This document shows, in pieces, positions 55,811 to 64,000 of a stretch of DNA of 64,000 nucleotides. Location: positions 458,894-522,893 of the forward strand of contig NZ_BMOV01000002.1 of assembly GCF_014647255.1 (NCBI RefSeq), read 5' to 3'. The DNA is from Iodidimonas muriae (GTDB taxonomy: Bacteria > Pseudomonadota > Alphaproteobacteria > Sphingomonadales > Rhodothalassiaceae). Within the stretch, counting starts at the first letter, position 1; every line of letters begins with the position of its first letter. The position numbers were made by a program, and so were the translations under genes. The notes beneath the pieces were generated by a model that saw nothing but the letters and a program-made list of their open reading frames with translations, was not told the origin of the DNA and searched no databases.

Positions 55811-55837
55811 TCTGGTTGAATACGCAACAAAGGGCGA

Positions 55838-56419
55838 TCAATCTGCTAATGTTTTTTCGCGCGTCAGATGCTTATAAGCAAGGATAACGGCACTGAGCGA
55901 TGCTTCATAGCGGCGATCTCCGCCATGTCTGTCTGGATGAAAGCGCCGGACAAGACGTTTGTAACAGGTCTTTATGTCTTGCTTTGTTGCACTGGCGTCA
56001 AGCCCAAGCACCTTGAGGGCCGCCAGATCTTTCGCGCTGAGCCTTTGCCCGTCGGGGCGGCGGCGGGCACCATCGGTGTCGTTTGTGCCAAAGCCGGGCG
56101 TGTGGGCAAAGATCCCGTGCAGGTCCATCAGATCCTCATCACCGCGCAGCCCCGATGGACGGCTGCCCATGGGCCATGTTTCGCGCTCCCACATAGGGGC
56201 GGCCATCCGCAAGCGGTCCACCGCATCCGCGCCCATATCGGCGGTATAATCCCAATTGGCATTCCAGGCCCGGACATGATCGAGGCAAAACCAGTGCCAG
56301 CCGGGTCGGCGATCCCGTCGCGGCGCCCGGAAGCCACCGGTTTCAGTGCAATCGGGATGATCGCACGTCCGTTCGGTGCCATCGTCAACCCAGCCGTGGA
56401 AACGTTCTGACTTTCGCAT
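55838..56419 (-). CDS. J-domain (DnaJ-like) protein with N-terminal Cys region
   Basis: About 193 residues from ATG at 56419. The N-terminal half (CDHPDC, DRRPGWHWFCLDHVRAWNANWDY) may bind zinc and is specific to this group. The C-terminal J-domain (about 125-190) has the HPD signature in RRFHPDRHGG. It presumably delivers clients to Hsp70. It leads the cobS-cobT operon, as in many alphaproteobacteria, and is divergent from bolA. Confidence 0.88.
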   Translation of the reverse strand: MRKSERFHGWVDDGTERTCDHPDCTETGGFRAPRRDRRPGWHWFCLDHVRAWNANWDYTADMGADAVDRLRMAAPMWERETWPMGSRPSGLRGDEDLMDLHGIFAHTPGFGTNDTDGARRRPDGQRLSAKDLAALKVLGLDASATKQDIKTCYKRLVRRFHPDRHGGDRRYEASLSAVILAYKHLTREKTLAD

Positions 56420-56490
56420 AAAGTCAATATCGGTTATCGCCAGACATGGAACAAGCACAACGATGATTTTTCCTTCCGAAGGGCCATGCC

Positions 56491-56793
56491 ATGACAAAAC
56501 AGAACGCATCCGATCAAGGGTTGGGGCCGGTGGGGCAAGCGCTTCATGACAAGCTGGAGGCGGCCTTTCATCCGACCCATATGGATTTGCGCGACGAATC
56601 GCATAAGCATGTAGGCCATGCAGGGCATCGCGAAACCGGCGAAAGCCATTTTCATCTGGAAATGGAAAGTGCGCAATTTGCGGGGAAATCGGCGGTGGCG
56701 CGCCAGCGGATGGTTTATGCACTTTTGGCTCAGGAACTGCGTGAACAGGTCCATGCCTTGAGCCTGAAGCTGCGGGCACCGGACGGGTTTTAA
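56491..56793 (+). CDS. bolA: BolA-family protein
   Basis: 100 residues. It has the BolA fold with a DESHKHVGHAGHRETGESHFHL core and VYALLAQELREQVHALSLKL. Family members act with monothiol glutaredoxins in iron-sulfur trafficking or as regulators. Its partner monothiol glutaredoxin is not here, since GrxC is the dithiol type. The helix-turn-helix-like FVXRHR region is as usual. Confidence 0.92.
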   Translation: MTKQNASDQGLGPVGQALHDKLEAAFHPTHMDLRDESHKHVGHAGHRETGESHFHLEMESAQFAGKSAVARQRMVYALLAQELREQVHALSLKLRAPDGF

Positions 56794-56965
56794 GGCGGTT
56801 GCAAAGCGTTCGGCGTTGCGCAAGGCTTGACGGCGCTGGATAAGCGGTGTAGATGCCGCGTCTGCCGTAAGCGGATCAACCATACGGCCATGAGAAATTT
56901 AGGGCTTGTCACGGTGCATCCATGATGCCGGTGCCAAGCTGTCACATAAGCAAGAGGATCGAGAC

Positions 56966-57274
56966 ATGTCCCGCGTGTGCGAATTGTCGGGCAAGCGTGT
57001 GGAAACTGGCATGAAAGTCAGTCATAGCCATATCCGCACCAAGCGCCGCTTTCTGCCGAACCTGAAACGGGTTCGCCTGATGAGCGAAACCCTTGGCCGG
57101 GCGGTCAGCTTCCGCATTGCGGTGAGCACGCTTCGGTCTGTCGATCACCGTGAAGGTCTCGACAATTATCTTTTGAAGGCCAAAGATGCCGAGCTTTCCC
57201 TGAAAGCCCGTCGTTTGAAGTCTGAAATTAAAAAGAAAAAGTCCGTCGCTCCGGCCGCTCTGGCTGCCGAATAA
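56966..57274 (+). CDS. rpmB: 50S ribosomal protein L28
   Basis: 102 residues from ATG at 56966 with AGAGGA upstream; the longer frame is unsupported. [33 protein letters not shown] and the basic conserved RVSTLRS-like core are typical alphaproteobacterial L28. Followed by a strong terminator. Confidence 0.97.
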   Translation: MSRVCELSGKRVETGMKVSHSHIRTKRRFLPNLKRVRLMSETLGRAVSFRIAVSTLRSVDHREGLDNYLLKAKDAELSLKARRLKSEIKKKKSVAPAALAAE

Positions 57275-57292
57275 GCGTATCTGACTGTTATT

Positions 57293-57327
57293 AAAGCGCG
57301 CTGCGAAACCTATTCGCGGCGCGCTTT
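57293..57327 (+). terminator. Intrinsic terminator after rpmB
   Basis: Two 15-base arms, AAAGCGCGCTGCGAA (57293-57307) and TTCGCGGCGCGCTTT (57313-57327), differ from perfect complementarity at one position and enclose ACCTA. The final TTT of the arm plus a T-rich stretch around 57336-57345 make a plausible release tract. Confidence 0.8.
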
Positions 57328-57631
57328 GCTGTGGATTTTTGTTTTATAGCCATGCAAAAAGAGCCGCTCCCATATTGGAGGGGCCTTGCGCTCCCTTGCC
57401 TTTCTTTCCCGGGCACTTCCTGTCTTGTCGAACCCGTCTCCCTGTCAATCGCTGGTCTGATCCAGATCAAAGACTTGAGCCACAGATGTGGCACACCATA
57501 TCCATAACCAGACACATGCCGGGCGGAGGATCGCCTTCGTGCCATATGGATGTGTTTGTGACGACGATTTGAACAGGGACATGGCGCTGCCGCCTCTAAG
57601 AGGGGGGCGCCCAAGCATGGGATTATGATCC
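57328..57631. other. Intergenic region upstream of clpB
   Basis: About 300 bases without a credible gene. It contains a heat-shock-type promoter (described separately) roughly 130 bases before the clpB ATG. Confidence 0.6.
57474..57501 (+). promoter_or_regulatory. Sigma-32-type promoter of clpB
   Basis: CTTGAG (57474-57479) and CCATAT (57496-57501) are separated by 16 bases, close to the CTTGA...CATNT form of sigma-32 heat-shock promoters. It lies upstream of clpB, a known heat-shock gene. Confidence 0.65.
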
Positions 57632-60241
57632 ATGGATATGGAACACTATACCGACAGGTCGCGCGGTTTTATTCAATCGGCGCAAGGTTTGGCACTGCGC
57701 TCCAACCATCAGACCTTCACGCCGGAGCATCTTTTAAAGGTGCTGCTGGATGATAAGGAAGGGCTGGCCGCCAATCTTATCCGGGCAGCGGGCGGCAAGC
57801 CGGAGCAGGCTTTGGCGGCAACCGAGGCCGCTCTTGAAAAACTGCCCAAGGTGGAAGGGGCCGGCGCCGGACAGGTTTATCTGGATCCGGCATTGGCGCG
57901 TATTTTCGAAAGCGCCGAAGCCTTGGCCAAAAAATCCGGCGACAGCTTTGTAACCGCCGAGCGTCTGTTGTTGGCATTGGCGGTGGAGGCGAAAGCCGGG
58001 TCCGCAAAAATTCTCAAGGATGCAGGTGTTTCAGCCCAATCTTTGAATCAGGCGATCAATGATATTCGCAAAGGCCGCACGGCGGATAGCGCCGGGGCCG
58101 AGGGCAGCTTTGAAGCATTGAAGCGCTTTTCCCGCGATCTCACTCAAGCGGCTCGTGATGGCAAGCTGGACCCGGTGATCGGTCGGGATGAGGAAATTCG
58201 CCGCACGATTCAGGTTCTGGCCCGACGGACCAAGAACAATCCTGTGCTGATCGGTGAACCCGGTGTGGGGAAAACCGCCATTGCCGAAGGGCTGGCTTTG
58301 CGCATCGCCAATGGGGATGTCCCCGAATCGCTGCGCGATCGCCGCATCATGGCTTTGGATATGGGGTCTTTGATTGCCGGCGCGAAATATCGTGGCGATT
58401 TTGAAGAACGTCTTAAAGGCGTGCTGGAAGAAGTGACCAATGGTGCCGGTGATATCATCTTGTTCATCGATGAAATGCACACCCTTGTGGGGGCAGGTAA
58501 GGCCGATGGGGCGATGGATGCCTCGAATTTGTTGAAGCCTGCTTTGGCGCGGGGTGAATTGCACTGCATTGGTGCGACCACGCTGAATGAATATCGCAAA
58601 TATGTGGAAAAGGATGCGGCGCTGGAGCGGCGTTTCCAACCGGTATTTGTGCAAGAGCCGACGGTGGAAGACACCATTTCGATCTTGCGCGGTTTGAAAG
58701 AAAAATACGAACTGCATCATGGGGTGCGCATCACCGATGGCGCGCTTATTGCGGCTGCCACTTTGTCCAACCGCTATCTTACGGACCGCTTTTTGCCCGA
58801 TAAAGCCATCGATCTGATGGATGAAGCGGCCTCGCGATTGAAGATGGAGGTGGAAAGCAAACCTGAAGAAATCGAGGCATTGGACCGTCGGATCATCCAG
58901 CTCAAGATCGAGCGGGAAGCCTTGAAGAAAGAAAAGGATGCGGCCTCGAAAGAACGGCTTGAGACGCTTTCCAAGGAATTGTCGGATCTGGAACAGCACA
59001 GCGCCGAACTGACGGTGCGCTGGCGGGCGGAAAAAGACAAGCTGACCGGCTCGCAGAAATTGAAGGAACAGCTTGATCAGGCGCGGATCGAACTGGAACA
59101 GGCGCAAAGGCGCGGTGATCTGGCCCGCGCCGGGGAATTGTCTTATGGCGTGATCCCTGATCTGGAAAAGCGTATTGCCGATAGTGAAGCTGTGTCCGGC
59201 ATATCGGGCGACACATTGCTGCGTGAAGAGGTGACGGACAGTGATATTGCCTCGGTGATTTCGCGCTGGACCGGGATTCCGGTGGATAAAATGCTGGAAG
59301 GCGAACGGGACAAGCTGTTGCGGATGGAAGAGGCACTGGGCCGCCGTGTGGTGGGACAGGTGGAAGCCATCGATGCGGTTTCCAGTACGGTGCGGCGGGC
59401 GCGGGCGGGATTGCAAGATCCCAATCGGCCTATTGGTTCGTTCCTGTTTCTTGGCCCTACCGGCGTGGGGAAAACCGAACTGACGAAAGCGCTGGCGCAA
59501 TTCCTGTTCGATGATGAGCACGCCTTGTTGCGCGTGGATATGTCGGAATTCATGGAAAAGCATGCGGTGGCACGGCTGATCGGTGCACCTCCGGGCTATG
59601 TTGGCTATGAAGAAGGTGGTGTGCTGACCGAAGCCGTGCGACGCAGGCCCTATCAGGTGATCCTGTTCGACGAAGTGGAAAAAGCCCATCCCGATGTATT
59701 CAATGTGCTGTTGCAAGTGCTGGATGATGGGCGGCTGACCGATGGGCAGGGGCGCACGGTGGATTTCACCAATAGCCTGATTATTCTGACCTCTAATCTG
59801 GGCAGCCAGGTGATCGCGGAATTGCCGGATGGCGCGGATGTGGAACAGGCGCGCGATGCGGTGATGGACGTGGTGCGTGGCGCATTCCGTCCGGAGTTTC
59901 TCAACCGGTTGGATGATGTGATCTTGTTCCATCGCCTTGGACGCGATCAAATGGCGGGGATTGTGGATATCCAGCTTGAACGGCTGCAAGATCTGCTTGT
60001 GGACCGCAAAATCACCCTGGAGCTGGACGATGCAGCCCGCGCTTGGCTGGCTCAGGCGGGCTATGATCCGGTTTATGGTGCCCGGCCTTTGAAACGAACC
60101 ATTCAAAGGCAGGTGCAGAACCCGCTGGCGGATCTTATCCTCAAAGGTGAGGTAAAGGATGGCCAGACGGTGAAGGTCAGTGTTGGAGAAAGCGGCCAAC
60201 TGCGGCTTTCGGTGGCCGACCGGCAAGAAAAAGCGGCCTGA
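57632..60241 (+). CDS. clpB: ATP-dependent disaggregase ClpB
   Basis: 869 residues. The N-domain (about 1-150), first AAA+ Walker [14 protein letters not shown], the long M-domain coiled coil (about 410-520) and second Walker [14 protein letters not shown] are all in place, with no ClpP-binding loop. It extracts proteins from aggregates with DnaK. A terminator at 60304-60335 follows. Confidence 0.97.
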   Translation: MDMEHYTDRSRGFIQSAQGLALRSNHQTFTPEHLLKVLLDDKEGLAANLIRAAGGKPEQALAATEAALEKLPKVEGAGAGQVYLDPALARIFESAEALAKKSGDSFVTAERLLLALAVEAKAGSAKILKDAGVSAQSLNQAINDIRKGRTADSAGAEGSFEALKRFSRDLTQAARDGKLDPVIGRDEEIRRTIQVLARRTKNNPVLIGEPGVGKTAIAEGLALRIANGDVPESLRDRRIMALDMGSLIAGAKYRGDFEERLKGVLEEVTNGAGDIILFIDEMHTLVGAGKADGAMDASNLLKPALARGELHCIGATTLNEYRKYVEKDAALERRFQPVFVQEPTVEDTISILRGLKEKYELHHGVRITDGALIAAATLSNRYLTDRFLPDKAIDLMDEAASRLKMEVESKPEEIEALDRRIIQLKIEREALKKEKDAASKERLETLSKELSDLEQHSAELTVRWRAEKDKLTGSQKLKEQLDQARIELEQAQRRGDLARAGELSYGVIPDLEKRIADSEAVSGISGDTLLREEVTDSDIASVISRWTGIPVDKMLEGERDKLLRMEEALGRRVVGQVEAIDAVSSTVRRARAGLQDPNRPIGSFLFLGPTGVGKTELTKALAQFLFDDEHALLRVDMSEFMEKHAVARLIGAPPGYVGYEEGGVLTEAVRRRPYQVILFDEVEKAHPDVFNVLLQVLDDGRLTDGQGRTVDFTNSLIILTSNLGSQVIAELPDGADVEQARDAVMDVVRGAFRPEFLNRLDDVILFHRLGRDQMAGIVDIQLERLQDLLVDRKITLELDDAARAWLAQAGYDPVYGARPLKRTIQRQVQNPLADLILKGEVKDGQTVKVSVGESGQLRLSVADRQEKAA

Positions 60242-60303
60242 TCGCTGTATTGGATGTGGCCCTTCGGGGCCAGTCCCTAAAATACCCGATCACCAATAAA
60301 ATA

Positions 60304-60335
60304 GCCCGCCCCCGATAAAGGGGCGGGCCTTTCTT
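60304..60335 (+). terminator. Intrinsic terminator after clpB
   Basis: GCCCGCCCC (60304-60312) pairs with GGGGCGGGC (60320-60328) around a 7-base loop, followed by CTTTCTTT. Confidence 0.9.
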
Positions 60336-60354
60336 TGTTCAATCCTAGGAAGGA

Positions 60355-61413
60355 TTAGAAGGTTTTGTTGATCCCGAAGGTGAAGGTACGACCAAGCAGT
60401 GTATCCGAACTGCTTGTTCCGAAATTCACATTAGGACCAATTGCAAAGCTGTTATCGACGATAGAAGGCTTTTTGTCTGTCAGGTTGCGAATCCCGGCAT
60501 TGAAGCTCCATGTACCCCAATCATAAGACAGGGAAACACGGTGGATGGCACGTGCTTCTTCGATATCATCATCGAAGTTGCCATCCTCCAGAATATCGGC
60601 CCTGTCTTCTGCATCGGAGAAGGTGGTTGAGCGCCAGGAGACATTCCACAAGAGTTGGATCGGACCTGTTGCAATGTGCGCATTGGCTGTCAGGCGCTAT
60701 TTGGAGAAGCCGAAATCGCCAAGATTGTCTTCGGTAATGTCACCGGTTTCAAATGGGGTGAATTCGTTGCTTTCAAACAAGCGGGTGACGGACGCATTTG
60801 CCCCCACAGTGAAATCCCGTTTCATTGCACGGAAGCCCTTGTCATAGGCCAAGGCTATATCCAGTCCACGGACATTTTCAACACCCAGATTGAAAGGCGT
60901 GTTGTCCACAAAGGACACGAAGCCTGTATCCGGGTCCCGTTCGAAGCAATTACAGAAAGGACTGTTGAGATTTTCTGTCTGATGGCACTCGGAAAGGATT
61001 GTCCCTTCGCCAGGGCGGCTGATGCCCCGCTTGACCTCAATTTCCCAATAGGTGGCATTGAGTTGCAAGTTAAAGCTATCAAACCATGGTTGATCGACAG
61101 AGCCGCCGACAGACAAGGAGAAGGATTCTTCCGGATCAAGGTCGGGCGACCCGGTTGAAAATGTTTCGATGCCCCGGGGGGTGAAGTTTGTGGGATCGAT
61201 ATCTTGAGCCACGCAGTTATCAAGAACAGTCTGTGTGCGTGGATATTCCCAATCGGCATTTGCGGGTGGTGTATCGCAAGGGTCAGCCGCGCCGCCCAAG
61301 AAACCGGTTTGCCCACCGAGGAACAGGAAGTTCAAATTCGGAGACCGGAAGGACGTGCCAGCATTCCATTTCTTGACAATGGTCGCTTCAAATTCATCGG
61401 GAAGGTTTGCCAA
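60355..61413 (-). pseudogene. C-terminal remnant of a TonB-dependent receptor, interrupted by an in-frame TAG
   Basis: From about 61360 down to 60355 one frame encodes the C-terminal half of a TonB-dependent outer-membrane receptor. Diagnostic features are GTSFRSPNLNFLF, repeated beta-strand patterns, RNLTDKKPSI and the final aromatic residue in TFTFGINKTF. A TAG at 60697-60699 replaces what is probably a Trp (SK-W-RLTANAHIATGP pattern). The N-terminal plug and first half are missing. Upstream, a TAA at 61417-61419 lies in the same frame and separates it from the secreted-protein remnant. Likely inactive, unless readthrough or a sequencing error is involved. Confidence 0.85.
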
Positions 61414-61416
61414 GGC

Positions 61417-61752
61417 TTATTGATTGCCGGTTGACGGTGTGCCCAAACGCTCTTCCCCCACATATCCATGAGGGACCGCGCCGGGGGGTGATGCTTTGGG
61501 GAAGCTGCGCGGACGGGATTTGTCGGCCTTGGCGATGGCATCCGGGCTACCATCAATCAGGCCATATTTCAGTTTATATTGTTTGAGCACTGTATCATAA
61601 CAAGCCAGCCGTTCGGCGGGGATGATCAGCGGATCGCAGCCGAGGAAATCCGATACCACGCCTTGCGCCGTATCCGTGCGGTTTTGTGCTACGGCTTGGG
61701 TGAAGGGCATGGTGCTGCACAACAAGGCGATCGCAATCGAGGAACGGCGCAT
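61417..61752 (-). CDS. Small exported protein, probably C-terminally truncated
   Basis: 111 residues. A signal peptide (MRRSSIAIALLCSTMPFTQAVAQ) is followed by AERLACYDTVLK, a pattern seen in alphaproteobacterial secreted proteins that normally continue into a beta-strand domain. The words PDEFEATIVKKWNA that would begin that domain sit just after its TAA stop, in the same frame, and then join TonB-receptor sequence. So the gene is best seen as the 5' part of a decayed fusion. No function assigned. Confidence 0.5.
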   Translation of the reverse strand: MRRSSIAIALLCSTMPFTQAVAQNRTDTAQGVVSDFLGCDPLIIPAERLACYDTVLKQYKLKYGLIDGSPDAIAKADKSRPRSFPKASPPGAVPHGYVGEERLGTPSTGNQ

Positions 61753-62034
61753 GGGGGTCTCACTTTTCCAGCTGTCTTTGTTGATCTACCGATAGCGCCC
61801 GAGCGCGCGGCTGTAAACGATGTGCCTTGGCAGCTTTTGAGAAGCCTCGTGCTTTTCTGGCCCTTCAATAATCAAGAGGAGAGCGAGATGCCCCCGCTTG
61901 CCGTGCGAAAGCCAAGTCCACAAAAGCATAAAGGCTGTTGAAGAAAATTTGTGGCCGGTTTGTCCCGGTTGTGGAACGCGGTATTTTATACACGGGCATC
62001 CTTCTCTCGATCGCTTTGCGCCTATTGCCGAGCC
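61753..62034. other. Intergenic region between the fused pseudogene and the M23 peptidase
   Basis: About 280 bases. Short plus-strand frames (for example at 61898 with PVCPGCGTRYF) lack signals and were not called. Nothing else was recognised. Confidence 0.5.
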
Positions 62035-63693
62035 TTACTCGCCCACTGCGGCAAAAACAATGGCATTGGCACGGGATAAGGCGTGCACATCTTCATCGAT
62101 TCTGGCCCGTGCTTCTTGAAAGCTCTGCAAGAACGGTCCGTCCAATGCCCGCCCGGAGGGCAGCTTTAAGGTCAGGGGATCGACACGTTTGTCGCCCACA
62201 TATACTTCATAATGCAGATGCGCTCCGGTGACGCGGCCCGTGGCCCCCACATAGCCGATCACTTGTCCCTGTTTTACGCGCACACCCTTTTTTATGCCGC
62301 GGCCATATTTGCTCAGATGCGCATAGGCCGTCTTATAAGTGCCATTGTGGCGAATACGGATATAATTGCCATATGAACCAAATCGACTGGCCCGCTCGAT
62401 GGTGCCATTCCCGGCTGCATAAACCGGCGTGCCGGTGGGGGCGCCGAAATCTGCTCCCTGATGCGAGCGCACATAGCCCAATACGGGATGTTTGCGTTTG
62501 CCGAAGCGCGATGTCAGGCGCGCTCCATCCAGAGGCGTCTTCATCAGGGCTTTGCGGACGCTTTTGCCGTCTTCATTGAAATAATCCCAGTCGTCGCTAT
62601 CCGCTGGCATATGGCGATAAAGCGGTAAGTCACGGCCCCGCAGATTAAGCCGGGCAAACAGAATCGCCCCGTCTTCAACGACCCCATCTTCTTGGGCCAC
62701 ATCGCGGCGATAGAGAATCTCGAATCGATCGCCGGAGCGGATTTCGCGCTGAAAATCCACGTCGAAGCTATAAAGCAGAATCAGTTCCAGAATCACTTTG
62801 GCTGGAACACCGGCACGCTGGGCTGCCAGATACAGGCTGTCATCAATGGTTCCGCTGCCATAAGCCAGCAATGGGGTGATGGGTAGCGGCTCACGTTTGG
62901 CGTGGAATTGTCCATCGTCATCCCGTTGGGCAGCCACCCGCTCATCGAATCGTGTGCGCACGGCCAGACGAGACAGTGTTTTTACCCCTTCATGTGGCGC
63001 GAAGGTCAGGTCTACCACTTGCCCGATGCGCAAACGGCGCATGTCGAATAATTTGGATAGGGCGGTGATGGCATTATGGGCCTCCGTACGATTGGTGCCA
63101 GCCTTGATCAACGCATCGATCATGGTATCGCCGCGGCCGATGGTGATCGATTGGGCAGTGGCAAGGGGGGCGGGCTGGTCCAAAGACGCCTCATGGTGCA
63201 CGGAGGCTACGATTTCAGAGGGCGTGTCGGAAAGGGCGGTGGTCAAAAGCGGTGGCGGTGCCGCAGAGATATTGGCCGCAAACGGCATCATGGCTGAATC
63301 ATTGGGCGCTTCATTGTCGGTGGCGGCTGTCTGGTTTTTTAAATTGCCCGAGCCAGAAGGCGTCCATAATCCCAGCAGAACAGAGAACAAAAGCCCCGCG
63401 CACAAAGCCCCAAAGCCTGCCCACCAGCTTTTTCCACCAATATCGCGGGCCAGATCTATGGCATGCGGCCACTGGCCATCGTGCATAGATTTCAGCCATT
63501 TGTTTTCTGTCCGGCGTGCCGCGGTGGATGTCTTTTCGTGCATGGGGCCCTCGATTTGGATAAGCGCATCGCTTTCATGGATATCATAGAGGATAAGCTC
63601 CCCCGGTTTCCATCCGCTGCGCCGCGCAAGAACCATGTCGTGCATCGCAGGCGCTGTCAATTCGCAGTTTTCTGCCATATTTGGAGCCTGCAT
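62035..63693 (-). CDS. M23 family metallopeptidase, membrane-anchored
   Basis: Up to 552 residues; ATG at 63678 is an alternative start. A cytoplasmic N-terminal region is followed by one membrane segment near residues 90-110 (GFGALCAGLLFSVLLGLW). A LysM/OapA-like region (GRGDTMIDALIKAGTNRTEAHNAI) and a C-terminal M23 domain follow, with zinc ligands in SHQGADFGAPTGTPV (His, Asp) and HLHYEV (His). Family members cut peptidoglycan cross-links during growth or division. It is divergent from the rRNA operon promoter. Confidence 0.93.
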   Translation of the reverse strand: MQAPNMAENCELTAPAMHDMVLARRSGWKPGELILYDIHESDALIQIEGPMHEKTSTAARRTENKWLKSMHDGQWPHAIDLARDIGGKSWWAGFGALCAGLLFSVLLGLWTPSGSGNLKNQTAATDNEAPNDSAMMPFAANISAAPPPLLTTALSDTPSEIVASVHHEASLDQPAPLATAQSITIGRGDTMIDALIKAGTNRTEAHNAITALSKLFDMRRLRIGQVVDLTFAPHEGVKTLSRLAVRTRFDERVAAQRDDDGQFHAKREPLPITPLLAYGSGTIDDSLYLAAQRAGVPAKVILELILLYSFDVDFQREIRSGDRFEILYRRDVAQEDGVVEDGAILFARLNLRGRDLPLYRHMPADSDDWDYFNEDGKSVRKALMKTPLDGARLTSRFGKRKHPVLGYVRSHQGADFGAPTGTPVYAAGNGTIERASRFGSYGNYIRIRHNGTYKTAYAHLSKYGRGIKKGVRVKQGQVIGYVGATGRVTGAHLHYEVYVGDKRVDPLTLKLPSGRALDGPFLQSFQEARARIDEDVHALSRANAIVFAAVGE

Positions 63694-63800
63694 TTAAAAA
63701 AATGACTTATTGGTAAAAAGTTGCTTGACCCGCGCCGCTCGAATGCATAGAAACCTCCTCGTCGGCGGCAAACTCCGACACCGGCACACAGGCTTCTCGC

Positions 63801-63828
63801 TTGACACAGTCAGACGGGATGCTTATAT
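63801..63828 (+). promoter_or_regulatory. Strong rRNA-type sigma-70 promoter
   Basis: TTGACA (63801-63806) and TTATAT (63823-63828) are separated by 16 bases. A weaker candidate (TTGACC, 63725-63730) lies 76 bases upstream, suggesting tandem promoters. Confidence 0.8.
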
Positions 63829-63930
63829 GACGGTTCTTCGCTGCTTTCGAGGTTTGCTCGATTGCAGCAAAAATTCTGCCTCATAGCCTTAAACGGTCGA
63901 TTGGCTGCTTTTGCGGCTGGGGTTGAATTC

Positions 63931-63941
63931 GCTCTTTGACA
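63931..63941 (+). promoter_or_regulatory. boxA antitermination signal
   Basis: GCTCTTTGACA resembles the E. coli rrn boxA (TGCTCTTTAACA), placed in the expected part of the leader. Confidence 0.75.
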
Positions 63942-64000
63942 GTGTTGATGAGAGAAGGGAGATGTGGACGGTGGTTCAGCGATTATTGGACCATTGTTTA

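Larger units (their letters stand above)
63694..64000 (+). other. rRNA operon promoter and leader region, no gene
   Basis: After the M23 start the sequence has the makings of an rRNA leader: TTGACC (63725), a stronger promoter at 63801-63828, a hairpin at 63840-63868, and the antitermination boxA GCTCTTTGACA at 63931-63941. After boxA, GAGAGAAGGGAGATGTGGACGG follows, a pattern typical of the DNA just before alphaproteobacterial 16S rRNA. The 16S gene is not in the window and should begin shortly beyond it. Confidence 0.75.

Noticed and set aside
58031..60226. 731-codon open frame on the minus strand opposite clpB
   Set aside because: It is fully inside clpB, whose conserved motifs are certain. 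It has no family features and no start signal, and reflects the codon structure of the real gene.
61898..62119. Plus-strand frame with CPGCGTRYF
   Set aside because: Too short, no ribosome-binding site, and it overlaps the end of the M23 gene; the Cys pair is likely chance.

Overview
The window reads as core chromosome of a moderately GC-rich alphaproteobacterium. The evidence is gene content and order: ihfB-rpsA-cmk-aroA-FYDLN protein, aroK-aroB, lysC/ptsP with rodZ-ispG-hisS-prfA-prmC-DUF4167, dnaJ-like-cobS-cobT, the CarD regulator, FdxA, and clpB with a heat-shock-like promoter. A free-living, aerobic, quinone-using heterotroph would fit (ubiG, TonB receptor remnant, secreted hydrolases). 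The order or genus cannot be fixed from sequence alone.

Layout. 1-5.2 kb: a 5'-truncated flavin disulfide oxidoreductase, a histidine kinase, a cation/proton antiporter and a Tat-type M24 peptidase. 5.2-11.3 kb: a leftward housekeeping block (aroA-cmk-rpsA-ihfB-lapA-pyrF) and a rightward FYDLN acid-domain gene. 11.4-13.8 kb: tRNA-Ala(GGC) followed by a 53-bp tandem repeat that copies the tRNA end, palindromic repeats, a small surface protein and a solo LuxR regulator. 13.8-20.5 kb: xerD, a conserved unknown secreted protein with a tiny membrane partner, aroK-aroB and a CorC-type CBS membrane protein. 20.6-26.1 kb: a Suv3-like RNA helicase, an S4 RNA-binding protein, a TerB-like protein, ferredoxin and CarD. 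26.1-31.9 kb: a leftward usp / MEST-like hydrolase / nuclease operon, and a rightward PepSY / response regulator / histidine kinase operon with a surface lipoprotein. 31.9-37.7 kb: a NalP-like serine protease lipoprotein, a nitrilase, an NDUFAF5-like methyltransferase and a phytase-like esterase. 37.8-49.5 kb: a long leftward housekeeping series from lysC to a DUF4167 gene. 49.6-56.8 kb: ubiG, then a leftward seven-gene operon (J-domain, cobS, cobT, comF, grxC, nit, DUF1178) and divergent bolA. 56.9-64 kb: rpmB, clpB, a decayed TonB receptor fused in frame to a secreted-protein remnant, an M23 peptidase, and the promoter and leader of an rRNA operon whose 16S gene must start just beyond the window.

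How the genes work together. Many sets are functional neighbours: aroA/aroK/aroB in the shikimate pathway; prfA with its methylase prmC; ptsP of the nitrogen PTS beside lysC; grxC beside a Nit-type amidase (glutathione chemistry); and cobS/cobT with a J-domain protein (AAA+/VWA remodelling pair). I saw no CRISPR array, prophage, transposon or recognisable new defence system. The items most worth a second look are the tRNA-end tandem repeat, the in-frame fused pseudogene, the possible small lipoprotein overlapping carD, the MEST-like operon and the LuxR solo with an altered ligand pocket.
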